Source of the DNA: Flaveria trinervia
Taxonomy: Eukaryota; Streptophyta; Magnoliopsida; Asterales; Asteraceae
Direction of reading: 5' to 3'
Length of the DNA: 64,000 nucleotides
Assembly (NCBI GenBank): GCA_025506515.1
Contig: CM046453.1
Span: forward strand, 30,551,791 to 30,615,790
In this document: positions 43,601-56,210 of the stretch, piece after piece
Position numbering within the stretch: the stretch's first letter is position 1
Layout: every line of letters starts with the position of its first letter
The notes under the pieces: model-generated
Database searches by the model: none
Told to the model about the DNA's origin: nothing
What the model saw: the letters and a program-made list of their open reading frames with translations, nothing else
Program-made: the position numbers and the translations under genes

Positions 43601-45157
43601 TTACTTGAACCTTTGTTCATCAAAAGCTTTGGTAAACAAATCAGCATATTGTTCATTTGAATCAACTTTGATTAACTTGATTAGATTTTTCTCATGAATG
43701 TCTCTAATGAAATGATACCTGATGTCAATATGCTTAGTCTTGGAGTGCTTCACCGAATTTTCAGTAATGGAGATAGCACTGTTGTTGTCAATATGGATAG
43801 GAGTACTCATAAAGTTGAGTCCATAGTCTATCATCTGATTTTGAATCCATAGCAGTTGAGCACAGCAGCTAGCAGCAGCAATGTATTCAGCTTCAGCAGT
43901 TGATGTAGAGACACAGGATTGTTTCTTGCATTGCCATGAGATTATCCTTCCACTAAGAAATTGACATCCTCCTGATGTTGATTTCTTGTCAATATTGCAG
44001 CCTCCATAGTCGCTGTCAGAGTATCCATAAAGATTGAAATCCTTGTTTCTGGGATACCAAAGACCTAGTTTAGGTGCTCCTTTAAGGTATCTGAGGATTC
44101 TCTTAATAGCAGCTAGGTGAGACACCTTTGGAGCAGCCTGATATCTTGCACAAATGCAAGTAGCAAACATGATATCAGGTCTACTGGTTGTTAGATACAT
44201 CAGAGAACCAATAATTGCCCTATACTGATGTTGATCAGTATCCTCCCCCTCAAGGTCAGGACAAAGATTATGGTTTCTGGGTATGGGTGTCTTAGCAGGC
44301 TTGCAAGCCTTCATCTCAAATCTTTCTAAGATGTCAGAGACATATTTAGATTGATTAATGAAGAACCCTTCCTTCAGTTGCTTTACCTGAATTCCAAGGA
44401 AAAAGTCCATTTTTCCCATGGAGCTCATCTCAAACTTCTTCTTCATAGTGCTCTCAAAGTCCTTGCACATTTGGTCATTTGAGGAACCAAATATAATGTC
44501 ATCAACATAGACTTGTACGTGCAAAATGTCCTTTCCAGACTTTCTGATGAAGAGAGTCTTATCAATGGTACCTCTAGTATAGCCATTCTTTAGAAGAAAC
44601 TGAGACAGAGTTTCATACCATAGCCTAGGTGCTTGGTGCAGCCCATATAGAGCTTTATCCAATTTGCACACATAGTTGGGGCGCTATGGATCTTCAAATC
44701 CTGGAGGTTGGCATACATAGACTTCCGTATCTATATCCCCATATAGAAAAGCACACTTGACATCAAGTCGGTATACTGTGAAGTCCTTGGATGCAACATA
44801 AGCAAGGAAGATCCTAACTACCTCAAGTCTTGCAACTGGTGCAAAGACATCAGTATAATCGATTCCTTCCTCTTGAGTGTATCCTTGAACCACAAGTCTT
44901 GCCTTATTCTTGATGATCAAGCCTCTATCATCTCTCTTGTTTCTGAAAACCCATTTGGTGCCTATAGGTACTTGACCAGATGGTAGCGGACATAGGTTCC
45001 ATACCTTTTGTCTCTTGAATTGAAGCAGCTCCTCTTGCATCGATTTAATCCAGCTACTATCTTTCAAGGCATCTTCTACCTTCTCGGGTTCCATCTGAGA
45101 TAGAAAGCATGAGTACAAACAGACATTCCCTTGATGAGTCTGTCCTCTTGTTCTCAC
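43601..45157 (-). pseudogene. Reverse transcriptase and RNase H of D
   Basis: Two long open parts, 45157-44684 and 44671-43601, separated by one in-frame stop near 44682 (CGCTATGG region). RT: IGTKWVFRNKRDDRG, EEGIDYTDVFAPVARLEVVR, DVKCAFLYGDIDTEVYVCQP, LDKALYGLHQAPRLWYETL, catalytic YVDD at 44498-44509 and MGKMDFFLGIQVKQ. RNase H: YGYSDSDYGGCNIDKKSTSG, STAEAEYIAAASCCAQLLW and HSKTKHIDIRYHFIRDIHEK. Apart from the stop and the missing last codons this is the most intact pol in the window. In these polyproteins RT copies element RNA and RNase H degrades the template. Confidence 0.9.
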
Positions 45158-46609
45158 ACCCTCAGAGACATTCCCTATGATGTTCTCAGGTGGATGAGTG
45201 TTGTGAATCCTAAGACGAGGATCACTTCCAGTTGCAGAGATAGATCCTGGTTAGACATATTCTGCTCAGGAACTAGAACACTCTGTCCAGCTACTGTTTC
45301 AAAGTCATTCAATGAGGACTGATTGAATGAATAAGAAACATCCTCCATAGTTGGCTATGAAGTAGTATTAACAGTTTCATGTTCCTTCAAAATACCACCT
45401 CCTTCCGTCTGGTGTTGTAATAGATCACCCGATGAGTTTTGAGGCTCAGTAGGTGACTCACTTGTTGAAGCTTCACTATTCCTTGATATAGTTAAACTAT
45501 CAGATCTATGAATAGTGGAAGCTTGATGTATTGCAGCACTTGGAGAATTTGGTCTAGGCCTGGGAAGCTCAAACAGTTGATCATTAGCAGCAGCATCATC
45601 ATCCTTTTGAGCACCTATTCCAACTGAAACATTCTCACAAGAGGGTTTAGAATAGTTTGGAAACAATTCTAAATCAAAGATGTGATCAGGTACATTCCCC
45701 CTAACACAAGGAGTGTGCTCATTAACAACTATATTGGATGACTCCTCAAATTGTTGATTCTTAATGTTGTATACTCTGTAAGCTTTTGAGCTAGAAGAGT
45801 ATCCAACAAAGATAGCATCATCCGACTTTTCAGCAAATTTTGCTAAGTTGTCCTTTGTGTTAAGTATGGTACACCTGCTGCCAAAGGACCTTAGAAAGCC
45901 AATGAACGGTGGCCTCTTGTTCCATAGCTCATAAGGGGTTTTTCCATGGGGCTTAACTACAAGAACTCTGTTCTGCACATAGCATGCAGTGCTGAACTGC
46001 CTCTGCCCAGAATGTTAGAGGTAGCTTTGAATCAGCTAACATAGTTCGAGCAGCCTCAATAAGTGTCCTATTCCTCCTCTTAGCAACACCGTTTTGTTGA
46101 GGAGTTCTGGAGCACTATATTGTCTGGCAATCCCTTTTGAATTACAGAATGAGTCAAGAACGAAGTTCTTAAACTCAGTCCCTTGATCACTTCTAATAGT
46201 TTTAACCTTGTGATCAATTTGATTTTCTATTTTAAGAATAAAAGATTTAGTGTTTCAGCAGTTTCATCTTAGTTCTTAAAAAGAACACCCATGTGAATCT
46301 TGTAAAATCATCAACTATCACAAGGCAATATGATTTCCTTCCAATGCTCATTATACTTGTGGGACCAAAAAGATCCATGTGCAATAAGTGCAATGGAGTA
46401 GTGATAGAGTTAACACATTTGGATTTATGAGACGTCCTGTGTTGTTTCTCTTTCAGGCATGCTACATAGTTGTCTTTGCAGAAAAACTCCTTTGTAGGCA
46501 AACAATGTACCAAGTTATTTTTAGCTAATTTATTCATTGTCTTAAAATTTACATGACACATACGTTTATGCCACAGTATTGACTCATCACTATCAGCTTT
46601 GGAAAGAAA
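45158..46609 (-). pseudogene. Pre-integrase and integrase of D
   Basis: 46561-46247 is open, with MCHVNFKTMNKLAKNNLVHC (zinc-binding His), CLKEKQHRTSH, HMDLFGPTSIMSIGRKS (first catalytic Asp) and VIVDDFTRFTWVFFLRTK. A frameshifted stretch, 46246-45980, holds the second Asp and Glu blocks. 45978-45355 is open from MQNRVLVVKPHGKTPYELWN to the Ser-rich linker. Integrase would join element DNA to the host. The left edge of A3 is at 46610, just upstream of the pre-integrase block. Confidence 0.85.
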
Positions 46610-46614
46610 GCATG
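46610..46614. repeat. Target-site duplication of A3, left copy
   Basis: GCATG, identical to 58618-58622 on the other side of the element. Five bases is the usual copia length. Confidence 0.9.
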
Positions 46615-47321
46615 TGTTAGATCAGTTATCTAAGTTTGATTAATTAGAGAGTATTGCAGTGGAAATTCAAACAACGAATTAAACAATTCACAAGAACACA
46701 ATTGATATTCAATGTAACAGTAAATGGTTATAGAAAAAGAGTATTCTGCAAAAGAGATATTTCATTCATATGCTTTCGTGGTGGCTCAATGTCATACTTT
46801 ACAATTAGATCAACATCCTTATATAGGATATGTGACGTCTGCTGATGTCATTGATAGTGACATCTAACAGAATTATTCAAACTACTGAAACTATGCAAAC
46901 TACTGAGAATGTTCTCAACAACTGATTACATCTCAGAGAATGCTAAGTACAAGAAACATAAAACTACTGAAACTAAATTACAAGTACGGAAAGGAAACCA
47001 TCACAACTACTGAAGTTGATAACTTCAGCTGTTGTGACAACTACTGATCACTTTGGTCTTCAGTCTTTGTTCTTCAGACTTTGTTCTTCACACTTTTACT
47101 TTTAGACTTTGTCTTCAGCTGATAGCTTCAGACTTTGTCTTCAGTACTTTACTTTCAGACTTTGTCTTCCATAGTAGTCTTCAGTTCTTGTCTTCAGACT
47201 TTGTCTTCAGTACTTTTGATCAGCTGATGTCTTCAGCTGTTGTGATCTTCTTCAGCAGTTGTAATGTCTGTGGGACTTAGAGGTTTTTCTAATCAGGCTT
47301 ATTGGTTCTTTTGGTCCAACA
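46615..47321 (-). repeat. 3' LTR of A3
   Basis: Plus borders TGTTAGATC and GTCCAACA; 707 bases. The U3 array (about 46860-47270) has AACTACTGA and CTTCAGACTTTGTCTTCAG words. The promoter on the minus strand has TATA at 46818-46829 with TGACGTC next to it at 46832-46838. Confidence 0.93.
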
Positions 47322-47322
47322 A

Positions 47323-47334
47323 CTCCCCCTAAAC
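47323..47334 (-). promoter_or_regulatory. Polypurine tract of A3
   Basis: Minus-strand TTTAGGGGGAGT next to the 3' LTR. Confidence 0.85.
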
Positions 47335-47524
47335 CAATGCAGCCAAAACCTCTAAACTTATTGATGATTCCACTTATTCTTGGCAGAAACACCCTCATGA
47401 TCAGCTTCAGAGGTAATCAATTAAGCATAGGCCGGGAAAAGGTTTCTAATCTTTTGATTGGCTAAGTATGGAAGGGAACACTGTCTTGGAAACTGGACAC
47501 AGAGTCTTGTCCCAACCATGAAAC

Positions 47525-50500
47525 CTAATTCCATAATGAGTCTATAGACTCACTAGCATAGGCCTCAAGGAGAACAACTTGTTCCTCCTTGGTGATTTCT
47601 GCTTCTCCCTCGAAGAAGAACTCTAGGCCATAATACTCAGACAGGTATCTCACTGTCTTTCCATTTTTCAACTCCACAGTTGTTATCTCTCTATAAGCAA
47701 GTTCATCAGGGTGAGAGCCTTCAAGCAACAACTGGAGTTCACTCTTCTGAAGATCTTCAAGTCTTTTGTATAACAACCCCTTCTTGATCATTTTGTTCTC
47801 AAGAATAGATTGAGGGGTTGTCTTGGATTTGTGAGCTCTCTTGAATTCTTCAATATTTCCTAGGTGAGACTACCATGGCCAATGTAATTGCAACATTCAA
47901 GGTCTTCTTCACTTGGCCATGATATCTACTTGGTATATTTCTTATGAATTCTAGAACTTACCCTGGAGTCTGGCCAGATCCGCACTCTTTCTTTTTGATG
48001 TTGAAAGTTATGTCTAAGAGTGTACAGCCTCAGAGCCTGTTTCTTCATTTCTTGAATGGATGAGGACTGAGGGAAATCCTTATCAACCATCTTGAGAAAC
48101 TTCTCATCGTGCTGTTTCTGCTGTTCTGCTTCTTCAATCTCTACCTTCACCATCTGCATTTGCAAGTCAGGAGTAATCACTTGTTGACTTCCGTGCTCAG
48201 GTGATTTGAGTTTGAGAACAGCAGAGATTGGCAGACTGTCATCATCATCATCCTCTTCTTCATCTTTTTCTACCCTCAACACCCTTCTCCTCCTTCTGGG
48301 TGCATCACTGGGTAAGTTTGAGGTGGTTTTGGGGGTAAAGGGATTGGTTTTGTGGGTTGAGTTGTGGGTGGCTTAGGTTTAGGGATAGATTTGGGAGATT
48401 TTAGAGATAAGAGTTGTGTTTGAGTGGGAGTGTGAGAAGACTACTTAGCATTTTAGTGGTGAGTTTGGCTTTGGAGAGCTTTGCCATTTCAGTTCTCTTC
48501 CCTGCACCTGTTCATCCAGTGCTTCAATTATCAACCCCTTATTATAGCCTCCAGCAGAGCAGATCTTCTTGGTTATCTCTAGGATACTGTCTCTGGACCA
48601 GGCCTTTATCTCTATCAATGATCTTCCAAGGTATTTGGCAATGAATCTTATCATTATCTCCAATCTTTCCCTTTCCAACACACTATACCAGCCCATCTAT
48701 TTGAATCTCTTCTATTTCCAGCCTTCTGATCTCAGTGTCTAGTGTAGCTGTGTCATGACCTTGTCGAAAGAGCTGATCTATAATTTTATCCATGGATCTG
48801 TTGTGAGCTTCATCAGCATCTTTGACAAGATCTTCTAAGGATTTATCTTCATCAGCTTTTGACTCAACACTTTTCTTTCTTTTATATGTGATAAGCTGTT
48901 TTGAGATCAGTTCTTTCTCCACCTCCTTCTCTTTTGCAAGTTCTTTGTCATCATCAACTCTTTTTCTTTTCTTTTCTTTCACTGCCTTAGACTTGGAAGT
49001 CTCCCCCTTTTTGGTTGCATTGGAATCAGGGGTTTGAAAGGCAGAAAGAGATTTGTGAATAGCATCATCAATGAGGGATTGTAGATTTGAGGATATCCTC
49101 TCATCATTGGCTTTATGCACTATGTCAGTGATGATGGGACTGATGAGAGGTAAGGAGTTTTGAAAGATAGCAACCATCTGCTCAGAGGGTTCCGTCCCTA
49201 AGAGGTGGTGCCAAAAGCAGTGATTGGTGGCTCGGTTATGTGTATTGGCTCAGTGTTTGGGGAACCTTCAATTGAAGGTGCCATCTGTGGGGTTTGTGAG
49301 GTAGATGGACTTTGATCCTGAGACATTTTGGCTAACAACTCTTTGAGTCTGCTCACCTCAGTCTCAAGGATGGTATTATGGGCTATATACATCATAGAAA
49401 AAGCCCAGGTCATCATCAGTTTGTGCTGAATCACCTGACCTCCTAATGGTATCAGGATGTACATGCTCTGAGTGTAGATCAGTAAAAGCATGTGCCCCTT
49501 GTTCTTGGTACTGGGGACTTCCTGCCTCAGGACTGTGTCCTTCATTGGCATTTTCCTCTGGTAAGGTCTTATGGATGTTACCAACTTCATCCTGATCATT
49601 TGCTGAATCAGTAGAAGTGGCAGCCTTACCAGATGTTCTAGTCTCCGTTTCTACACTTGGAGAGTGTACATTGTAACCCCTGTGCTGTGGGTTATCAGAA
49701 GCATTTTGGTCCTCCCCCTTAATAGTTGAGGTATTCCTAGTGATAAGTGGTTTCTGGGGAGGGGGTGAGGAATGCAACTGACTCAGCACTTTAGCAACGA
49801 TCAGTGTTGGGCTTTGAGGGGCGGTTGCATGTGGAGATTGGTCTGAAGCAAAATGCACCCGGGAGAGAGGTGCTCTTCAATGGGAACCCTCTCAATTGAG
49901 AGAGGCTCCAGAAATGTGGGATCCCCAATTGTGGTTGCAACAGGATCCTGTTGATAGGATACCTGTGCGGCTTCAGCAGGTTGAGTCTTGGACATAACTG
50001 GGGGGTTATAACCAGTATGTTTTTCCTGCGTTTGTGGTACAGGGGCATCCTCAGGGGACTCATCTCCCTGAGTAGCCTTTTTGGGCTTTTTGGATTTGGG
50101 TTTGGTGGGGACTTTGGATCTGGAAGTGGAGGCTGTGGGTTCCCTCTACTTGGGTTTTAGCATCCGGGCAGCCCCTTTAAGAGTAGCATCTGAGTTATGT
50201 CGGGAGTATACCTCAGCTAAAACAGCTGGAGCAGGGATTCCAAGACCTACAAGTCCATCAGATTTAATTGATTCAAAATTATGGCCATCAGAAACCTGGG
50301 ATAAAGTATCCATCTATTTACCACAGGTTTTTGAGCCAGATCCTTTAGTTCCATGAACACTATCTCAGAAAAATTTAGATTTTGGCATTCAAGGATAGAG
50401 AACAATACCTGTTGCCATCGGAAGACATCTAATCCAAGAAGATGTCTTTGATGCAAGGCAGACATTCACCATATGAAAGATAAGACGTTCAGCATCATGG

Positions 50501-50891
50501 AAGTGCTTTTTAAGTATGGTTGTAGCACTTAGGTCGCCTTCATACCCGTTATGGATAAAAACATATCAGTGGTGCCTTTCGGGTATTCTTTAGGATAGGT
50601 GCCATCATGCAAATTTAGGGTTTTGCGAATGATGTCGGGGGTGATGAGCACCTGTTTTTGGTTCACCAACGACTGGAGAGTGATTTGTCTATCATTCTCA
50701 CCAGTTATTACAGAGATATTGGTCCAGAACTAGGATAAGGAGTCAGGATATATGGTAGGATTCAGAAGAAAGGCTGTTCTGTATGGGGAATCCACCATAA
50801 GATCGATGGCAGTGTCACACTTGTTCCAGAAGGTCGATTTCGAAAGGTAGGCAACACAGTTGTGTCGGGGTTTGAGTTTCATGGTCGCCAT
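47525..50891 (-). pseudogene. Third ORF of A3, broken
   Basis: Start at 50891 (MATMKLKPRHNCVAYL). Blocks from right to left: N-terminal domain, including FRWQQVLFSILE, NFSEIVFMELKD and a NRWILYPRFLM block (about 50420-50280); Ser/Pro-rich linker (50063-49198); Lys/Arg tract KEKKRKRVDDDKE (about 49000-48950); helical block MDKIIDQLFRQGHDTATLD and LGRSLIEIKAWSRDSILEI (about 48800-48560); acidic patch EKDEEEDDDDDSLP (about 48275-48230); C-terminal RVRIWPDSRVSSRIHK and LLLEGSHPDELAYRE. At least seven frame breaks. No membrane span. Function unknown; same layout as A1 and A2. Confidence 0.78.
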
Positions 50892-50945
50892 TGTTGAGAG
50901 AGAAAGGTTTGAAAACGGCTAATGAAACTTTTGTCTATAAGTGCA

Positions 50946-50959
50946 GGTATTTATAGGTT
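50946..50959 (-). promoter_or_regulatory. Candidate TATA box for ORF3 of A3
   Basis: Minus-strand AACCTATAAATACC about 55-70 bases upstream of the ORF3 ATG at 50891, right after the spacer array. Position matches the box in A1 although the bases differ, which argues for selection on the position rather than chance. Confidence 0.5.
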
Positions 50960-50989
50960 AAGAAAAGGCTGAAAAGAAAACGACTGAAA

Positions 50990-51500
50990 GGGTTGGTGTT
51001 GGCATCAGTTGTTATGAAAACAACTGAAGACGTGGTTTTAACTATCAGACGTTTGAAAAACACTGAAGACTTGGTTTTAGTCATTAGTAGTTGTGAAACT
51101 ACTGAAAACCTTGGTTTTGTCTTCAGCTGTTGTAAACAACTGAGGACTTGGTATTAGTGATCAGTAGTTGTGAAACTACTGAAGACATGGTTTTGTCATC
51201 AGCTGTTTAGAGTGAAACAACAGTTTGTGGAAACGACTGAAGTGAAAATTCTCATCAGTAATTTTCGTCAATTCTTAGCTTTTCAGTTTTTCATACTGTC
51301 CTCAACACTTACTCATCAGACTTTTTAGCTGATTTCAGTTGTTTCATAGAACATCTGTGCTTATCTGTTTTTACTGACATCAGGAGTTATAACTACATCA
51401 TAGTTGTAATTGCATCAGTTTCGTTAAGAATTAGTACATATTTGTGACATGTTTACTAATGATCATCAGTACTTGTTTACTGAGATCATCATGTAGTTAT
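50990..51500 (-). repeat. Pol-ORF3 spacer array of A3
   Basis: CAGTAGTT, AACTACTGA, CAGCTGTT and CTTCAG words in both orientations, same motif family and same order of elements as 1926-2606. No gene. Confidence 0.8.
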
Positions 51501-51539
51501 CACTATTCTAGCTGCACATACCAAGCCTTAACACAAGGT

Positions 51540-53060
51540 TTTGAAAGTTGAACTATCCAAGGCTTAGTAATATAATATGCAAGCTCATCAGCACTAGGCT
51601 CAAATTTTGGATCAATCAGACCTTTTCAAAACAATCCCTAAAAAAATGGTGTCCCTGTTTCATATATGTTTGGTCCTAGAGTGCTGGACTGGATTCTTGA
51701 CGATACACAGAGCTGAAGCCTATCCATTAATAATGGAGTCTTAGTCTCTGTAATGCCATAATCCAATAATTGGTTTTGAAGCCAGAGTACCTGAGATGTA
51801 CACTTGCAGCAGCAATGTACTCTGCTTCAGCAGTGGATGTAGCAACAGAGTTTGTTTCTTACTCTGTCCAAGAATCAACCAGTTGCCTAGGAATTGACAT
51901 CCACCAGAAGTTGACTTTCTGGTTAACTTACACCCTGCATAGTCACTATCAGAAAAAGCAACTAATTTGCATGAGTGTCCAGTGGAATACCAAAGATCTA
52001 GAGATTGTGTACCTTGCAGATACTAAAGATCCTCTTGACTACAATCAAATGAGACTCTTTAGGAGCAGCCTGAAATCTAGCACAAACACAAGTTGCAAAC
52101 ATGATATCTGGTCTAGAAGCTGTTAAGTACATCAAGGACCCAATCATACATCTGTAAAGTATTTCATCAACAGCTTTACCTTTCTAATCTGCATCCAGTT
52201 GTGTGGTGTTGCACATGGGAGTAGACAGGGCTTACAGTTTGTAAATCAAACTTATTCAAAAGATTTTTTGTATATTTTGTCTGATGAATGAAGGTTCCAT
52301 CAGCCTTTTGATTGATTTGCAAGCCTAGAAAGAACTGTAATTCTCCCATTGCACTCATTTCAAACTTTTGCTTCATTAAACTTGTAAACTCATCACACAA
52401 CTAGGGATCAGAGGATGCAAAATAATATCATCAATAACAAAATTTGAACAAGTAGCTTATGCTAATCCACTTTCTTTATAAACAAAGTTTTATCTATGGA
52501 GCCTCTAGTGAAATTATTTTTAAGAAGAAAATTTGAAAGTGTTTCATACTAGGCTCTAGGAGCTTGCTTCAACCCATAAGAGCCTTATCAAGTTGATACA
52601 CCCAATCAGGAGTTTATTGTCCTCAAAACCTGGTGGTTGACACACATAAACCTCTTCTTTTATTTTACCATATAAAAATGCACTTTTGACATCCATTTGA
52701 AAAACTTTAAGATTGTGGAATGCAGCATAGGCTAAGAACAATCTAATTGCCTCTAGTCTGGCTACAGGGGCAAAGGTTTCATCATAATCAATACCTTCTT
52801 CTTGTGAAAACCCTTGTACAACCAGTCTAGCCTTGTTCTTGAAAATAAGCCCATTTTCATCAGTTTTATTCCTAAACACCCGTTTAGTGCCTATTGCACA
52901 CTTACCTGGGGTTAGAGGAACCAGTTCCCACACTTGCTGCTTTTTTACTGAAGTAGCTCAAGCTGCATGGCTTCAACCCATCCATTGTCTCTTAAAGCAA
53001 CATGATAGTTCTTTGGCTCTAGCTGACTGATGAAGAGAGCATAGAAGCAGAATTTGGACG
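51540..53060 (-). pseudogene. Reverse transcriptase and RNase H of A3 (broken)
   Basis: RT: 52933-52556 open, with KRVFRNKTDENGLIFKNKAR, EEGIDYDETFAPVARLEAIR, VKSAFLYGKIKEEVYVCQPP. The YVDD site, expected near 52430, is destroyed by inserted bases, while the following CDEFTSLMKQKFEMSAMGEL block (52400-52176) is readable. RNase H (about 52140-51540) survives only as short pieces in several frames (SRPDIMFATCVCARFQ, STAEAEYIAAA, HSRTKH variants). This copy cannot make active RT as written. Confidence 0.82.
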
Positions 53061-54490
53061 ATTGACTTCTAGTTGAGACCCAGCATTGATATCACCAATG
53101 ATTTGAGACATGGGGTGATTCTTTCTCTTGGTACACTATAAGATCAATGCAAGTGTTTGTAGCAGGTTCAGCAGCAGCAGATGTTTTCCAGACTCTGGAA
53201 ACCAAGTATGAGATGGCAAATCAAATTATGTGGATGAGTCAGAAATCTCATCAGCATTTGTTGTGGATGGAGCTGCTGAAGCTACAGGAACATCAAGTTT
53301 AGTGGACTCAGGCAGTTGGTCACTACTTGAAAAGGTGAGTACTGATATCATCATCATCTTCAGTACCACCAGGTGGAAGACTGCGCAGAAGATGATTTAT
53401 CCACAAGATCTGCAACAGCTGGAGGTTGATAAGGAACAATTGGCAGTATGTCCAGATCAAACAACTCCATAGGATTTTGTGGAATTTTAAATCCTTAGGA
53501 TATCATTGAATTTCACATGCAAGGTTGCTTCAACTAACTTTGTTCTGCAGTTGAAGACTCTGTAAGCCTTGCATGTGGATGAATAACCCCAAAAATACCC
53601 TGCATCCACCTTAGGATTCAAATTTGTGAGTTGATCCTTTGTGTTGAGAATGAAACACGGACACCTAAAGGCTTTGAGAATGAAATTAGAGGAGCCAAAT
53701 GATGTAGAAGTTCATATGATCTTCATCAACCTCTGATTTACTAATACTCTATTCTGCACATAGCAAGTTGTGTTAACAGCTTCAGCCCAAAAGGTCAATG
53801 GCAAACCAGAGTCAGCCAACATAGACCTTGCAGCTTCAATTAGGGTCCTGTTCTTTCTCTCCCACTACTCCATTTTGTCTGGAGTCCTTGGGATGCTAAA
53901 CTGCCTCTTGATTCCTTTTGATAGATAAAATCATCAAGTGTATGGTTTCTGAATTCAGTTCCATTATCATTCCTTGTACACTTGACTGATAGGGAATACT
54001 GTTTCTCAACATATACACAAGTTTATAATCGTCTGAGCAACCTCATCCTTTGAATGCAAGAAGAAGGTCCATACAAACTGGAGTAATCATCCACAATTAC
54101 CAGATAGTATTCTTCTTTGCCATGCTCATCACTCTCACAGGACCAAATAGATCCATGTGCAGTAACTACAAGGAGCAGTGGACTTAGGTTCTTCAATAGG
54201 AGGGAATGAGACTTTGTGTTGTTTTCCTTTCAAACAAGCAGTGCAGTTTTCATCACAGTGAACTCCTTTATTGGTAGACCTCTCACTAAACTATTGTGGA
54301 TTAGCTGATCCATGTTTTTGAGATTACATGACCCAGCCTTTTTATCCACAGTTTAGATTCCTGAGAAGCTTTGGAGAACAGGCAAGGATGACCCTTCAAA
54401 TCAATCTTCTTTGACAAATCCAAGGCATACACTCTTCCAATCCTGTTGCCTTCAGGAGAGTATGTTCATCCAATACCTTGTCGATCAGCC
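53061..54490 (-). pseudogene. Pre-integrase, integrase and linker of A3
   Basis: Recognised block by block on the minus strand: a LKGKQHKVSF-type block (about 54235), a MDLFGPVRVMS block (about 54155), the PFWAEAVNTTCYVQNRVLV-like block (about 53800-53740) and an EMKFNDILRI-like tail before the Ser-rich linker (53460-53061), which matches the first 400 bases of A1. More than six frame breaks. No integrase could be produced. Confidence 0.7.
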
Positions 54491-54808
54491 TCAGAACTTG
54501 GGAAATAGAAATCCTGCAGTTCTGACTTGTGAAAAGTGCAACGTGCCCTTTATCACACATCTGACTGACCTCAGCAGATTATACTTGAGATTCTCCACAT
54601 GATTAACATCATCAAACCTGATTTGTCCATTAGACACATATCCTATCCCGATGATGTAACCCTTGGCATCATTACCAAATGAAACAAATCCCTTCTTTCC
54701 TTGAGAGTAGTCATTAGGAAGAGAACTGCTCCCAGTCATATGTATAGATCCTCCACTGTCTACATACCAGATGCTCCTTTGGCATGCTGAAGAACCCGCA
54801 TTCATCAT
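54491..54808 (-). pseudogene. Aspartic protease of A3
   Basis: Open 105-codon stretch with WYVDSGGSIHMTG; catalytic Asp-Ser-Gly at 54752-54760. The residue after it is Gly where copia proteases normally have Cys (VDSGCS). The block VENLKYNLL (usual form LKYNLLSVSQ) shows the end of the protease fold; a frame slip follows it. Confidence 0.75.
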
Positions 54809-54971
54809 AAGAACTAGTTAGGTTTTGAGACCCAACCTTTTTGGTTTTGGGTCTGTTTTCATCAACAGATTTAACCATAACTTGTTTCTTATGATTAACA
54901 GCTGATAAGAAGGAGATGGTGCTGAATGGATTCCTTGGATTTGGGCTTGGAATGCCTTTTTAGTGGTTTGA

Positions 54972-56210
54972 TCACAGTGCATCTAGTTGGTTAACTCTCC
55001 CCAACAAATGCTGAACCATCATAACAAGTTGTGTCTCATTTGTAGCTAAAGCTTTCAGCTCTTGTGACATATTAGATACTTGTGTTTGATGAGTTCCTGT
55101 GACCCACCATTTCCTCCTTAAATTCACAGACTTAGTCTGATGTTTATCATGAGGAGCACTATCAGCTTTTTTATGATAAACCCTATCCTTCTTTTTGGTT
55201 TGGTTGAGGCTTAGGTTTATCACAAAGGGTGAATGTGGTACAAACTTAGTCTCAAACTCATTTTTCATTTCATCCATCTGGATTTTAATGAGCTTATCTC
55301 TGTTGAGTTTGGAACCCTTTCCTGTACCAACATTCATCGAAAGACAATTAAATTTACCACATTTTCACATGGCTTATTCTTCATCTTGGAGTGATCAACT
55401 GCTGATGTGGAAACTACTGAAGGTGTGCTCTTCAGTACTTTCCTCCTCCTTTTCAGTACTTTTGTTTAGTATTGAAGGATCTGTACCAACTGAAGACTTG
55501 TCCTTTAGCTGTTCTCTATCAGTTGTTAATCCTTTTATTTCAGCTGATTTGAAATGCTTTTCAGATGTTGTGACTTGCCCTTTAGTACTTGAGGTACTTT
55601 GAGGGACCATCTGAAGTACTCAGCTTCATGTGCTTATCAGTAGTTACCCATCAGCCAATTGATTTGCTAAGGTATCAACACTGATTTCATCTTGTGATTT
55701 TGGGTGATCACTTGAGGATGATGCACATGATGATGTGGTTTGGAAATTACTTTCACCTTCAGATTTTACTATTAGTTTTGGAGTAAAATCTGTAGGTGGT
55801 GCAATGTGGTTGTAACCTATTCCAAACTTCACATTCGAAGCAGATTGCTTGCTGAGCAGCATTTCAAATCCCTTGCAGGATGATACCCAGCGGTCACACT
55901 CAACTTGGGTAACTGCAAGTTTTTCTTTGAGATCTCTATGGTTCTCAAGAATGACCTCTAGCTTAGCCTTTTCATCATTTATTGGCATTTAAGCTTATAA
56001 ATCTCATCATCTTTATCCTTAAGGACAGACTCATATTCAGCTTTTCTTTTGGAAGGGTTTGCTCAGCTCTAGATTTTGATTTATTAAAGCTACATTTGCC
56101 TCTCTAATAGAGATAAATGCAGCTATGCAAGATTCAGAACATAGCTTGGCCTTAGCCTCAGAGGATACATGGGTTACCTGTGATGAAGATGCATTGGAGC
56201 ATGAACTATC
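54972..56210 (-). pseudogene. Gag-pol linker of A3 (coiled coil, motif-bearing)
   Basis: Pieces in three frames. 55988-55644 has heptad-rich KAKLEVILENHRDLKEKLAV followed by VKFGIGYNHIAPP, like the C linker. 55610-55395 encodes a Ser/Thr/Glu-rich disordered segment, and its DNA is full of CAGTACTT, AACTACTGA and CAGCTGTT words, the family-A LTR motif. 55337-54972 is Lys-rich. No known enzyme motif. Confidence 0.65.

Noticed and set aside
47053..47280. Open frames of Ser-Asp-Phe-Val-Phe repeats (also 58350-58772)
   Set aside because: They lie in the U3 motif arrays of the A3 LTRs and simply read the CTTCAGACTTTGTCTTCAG words.
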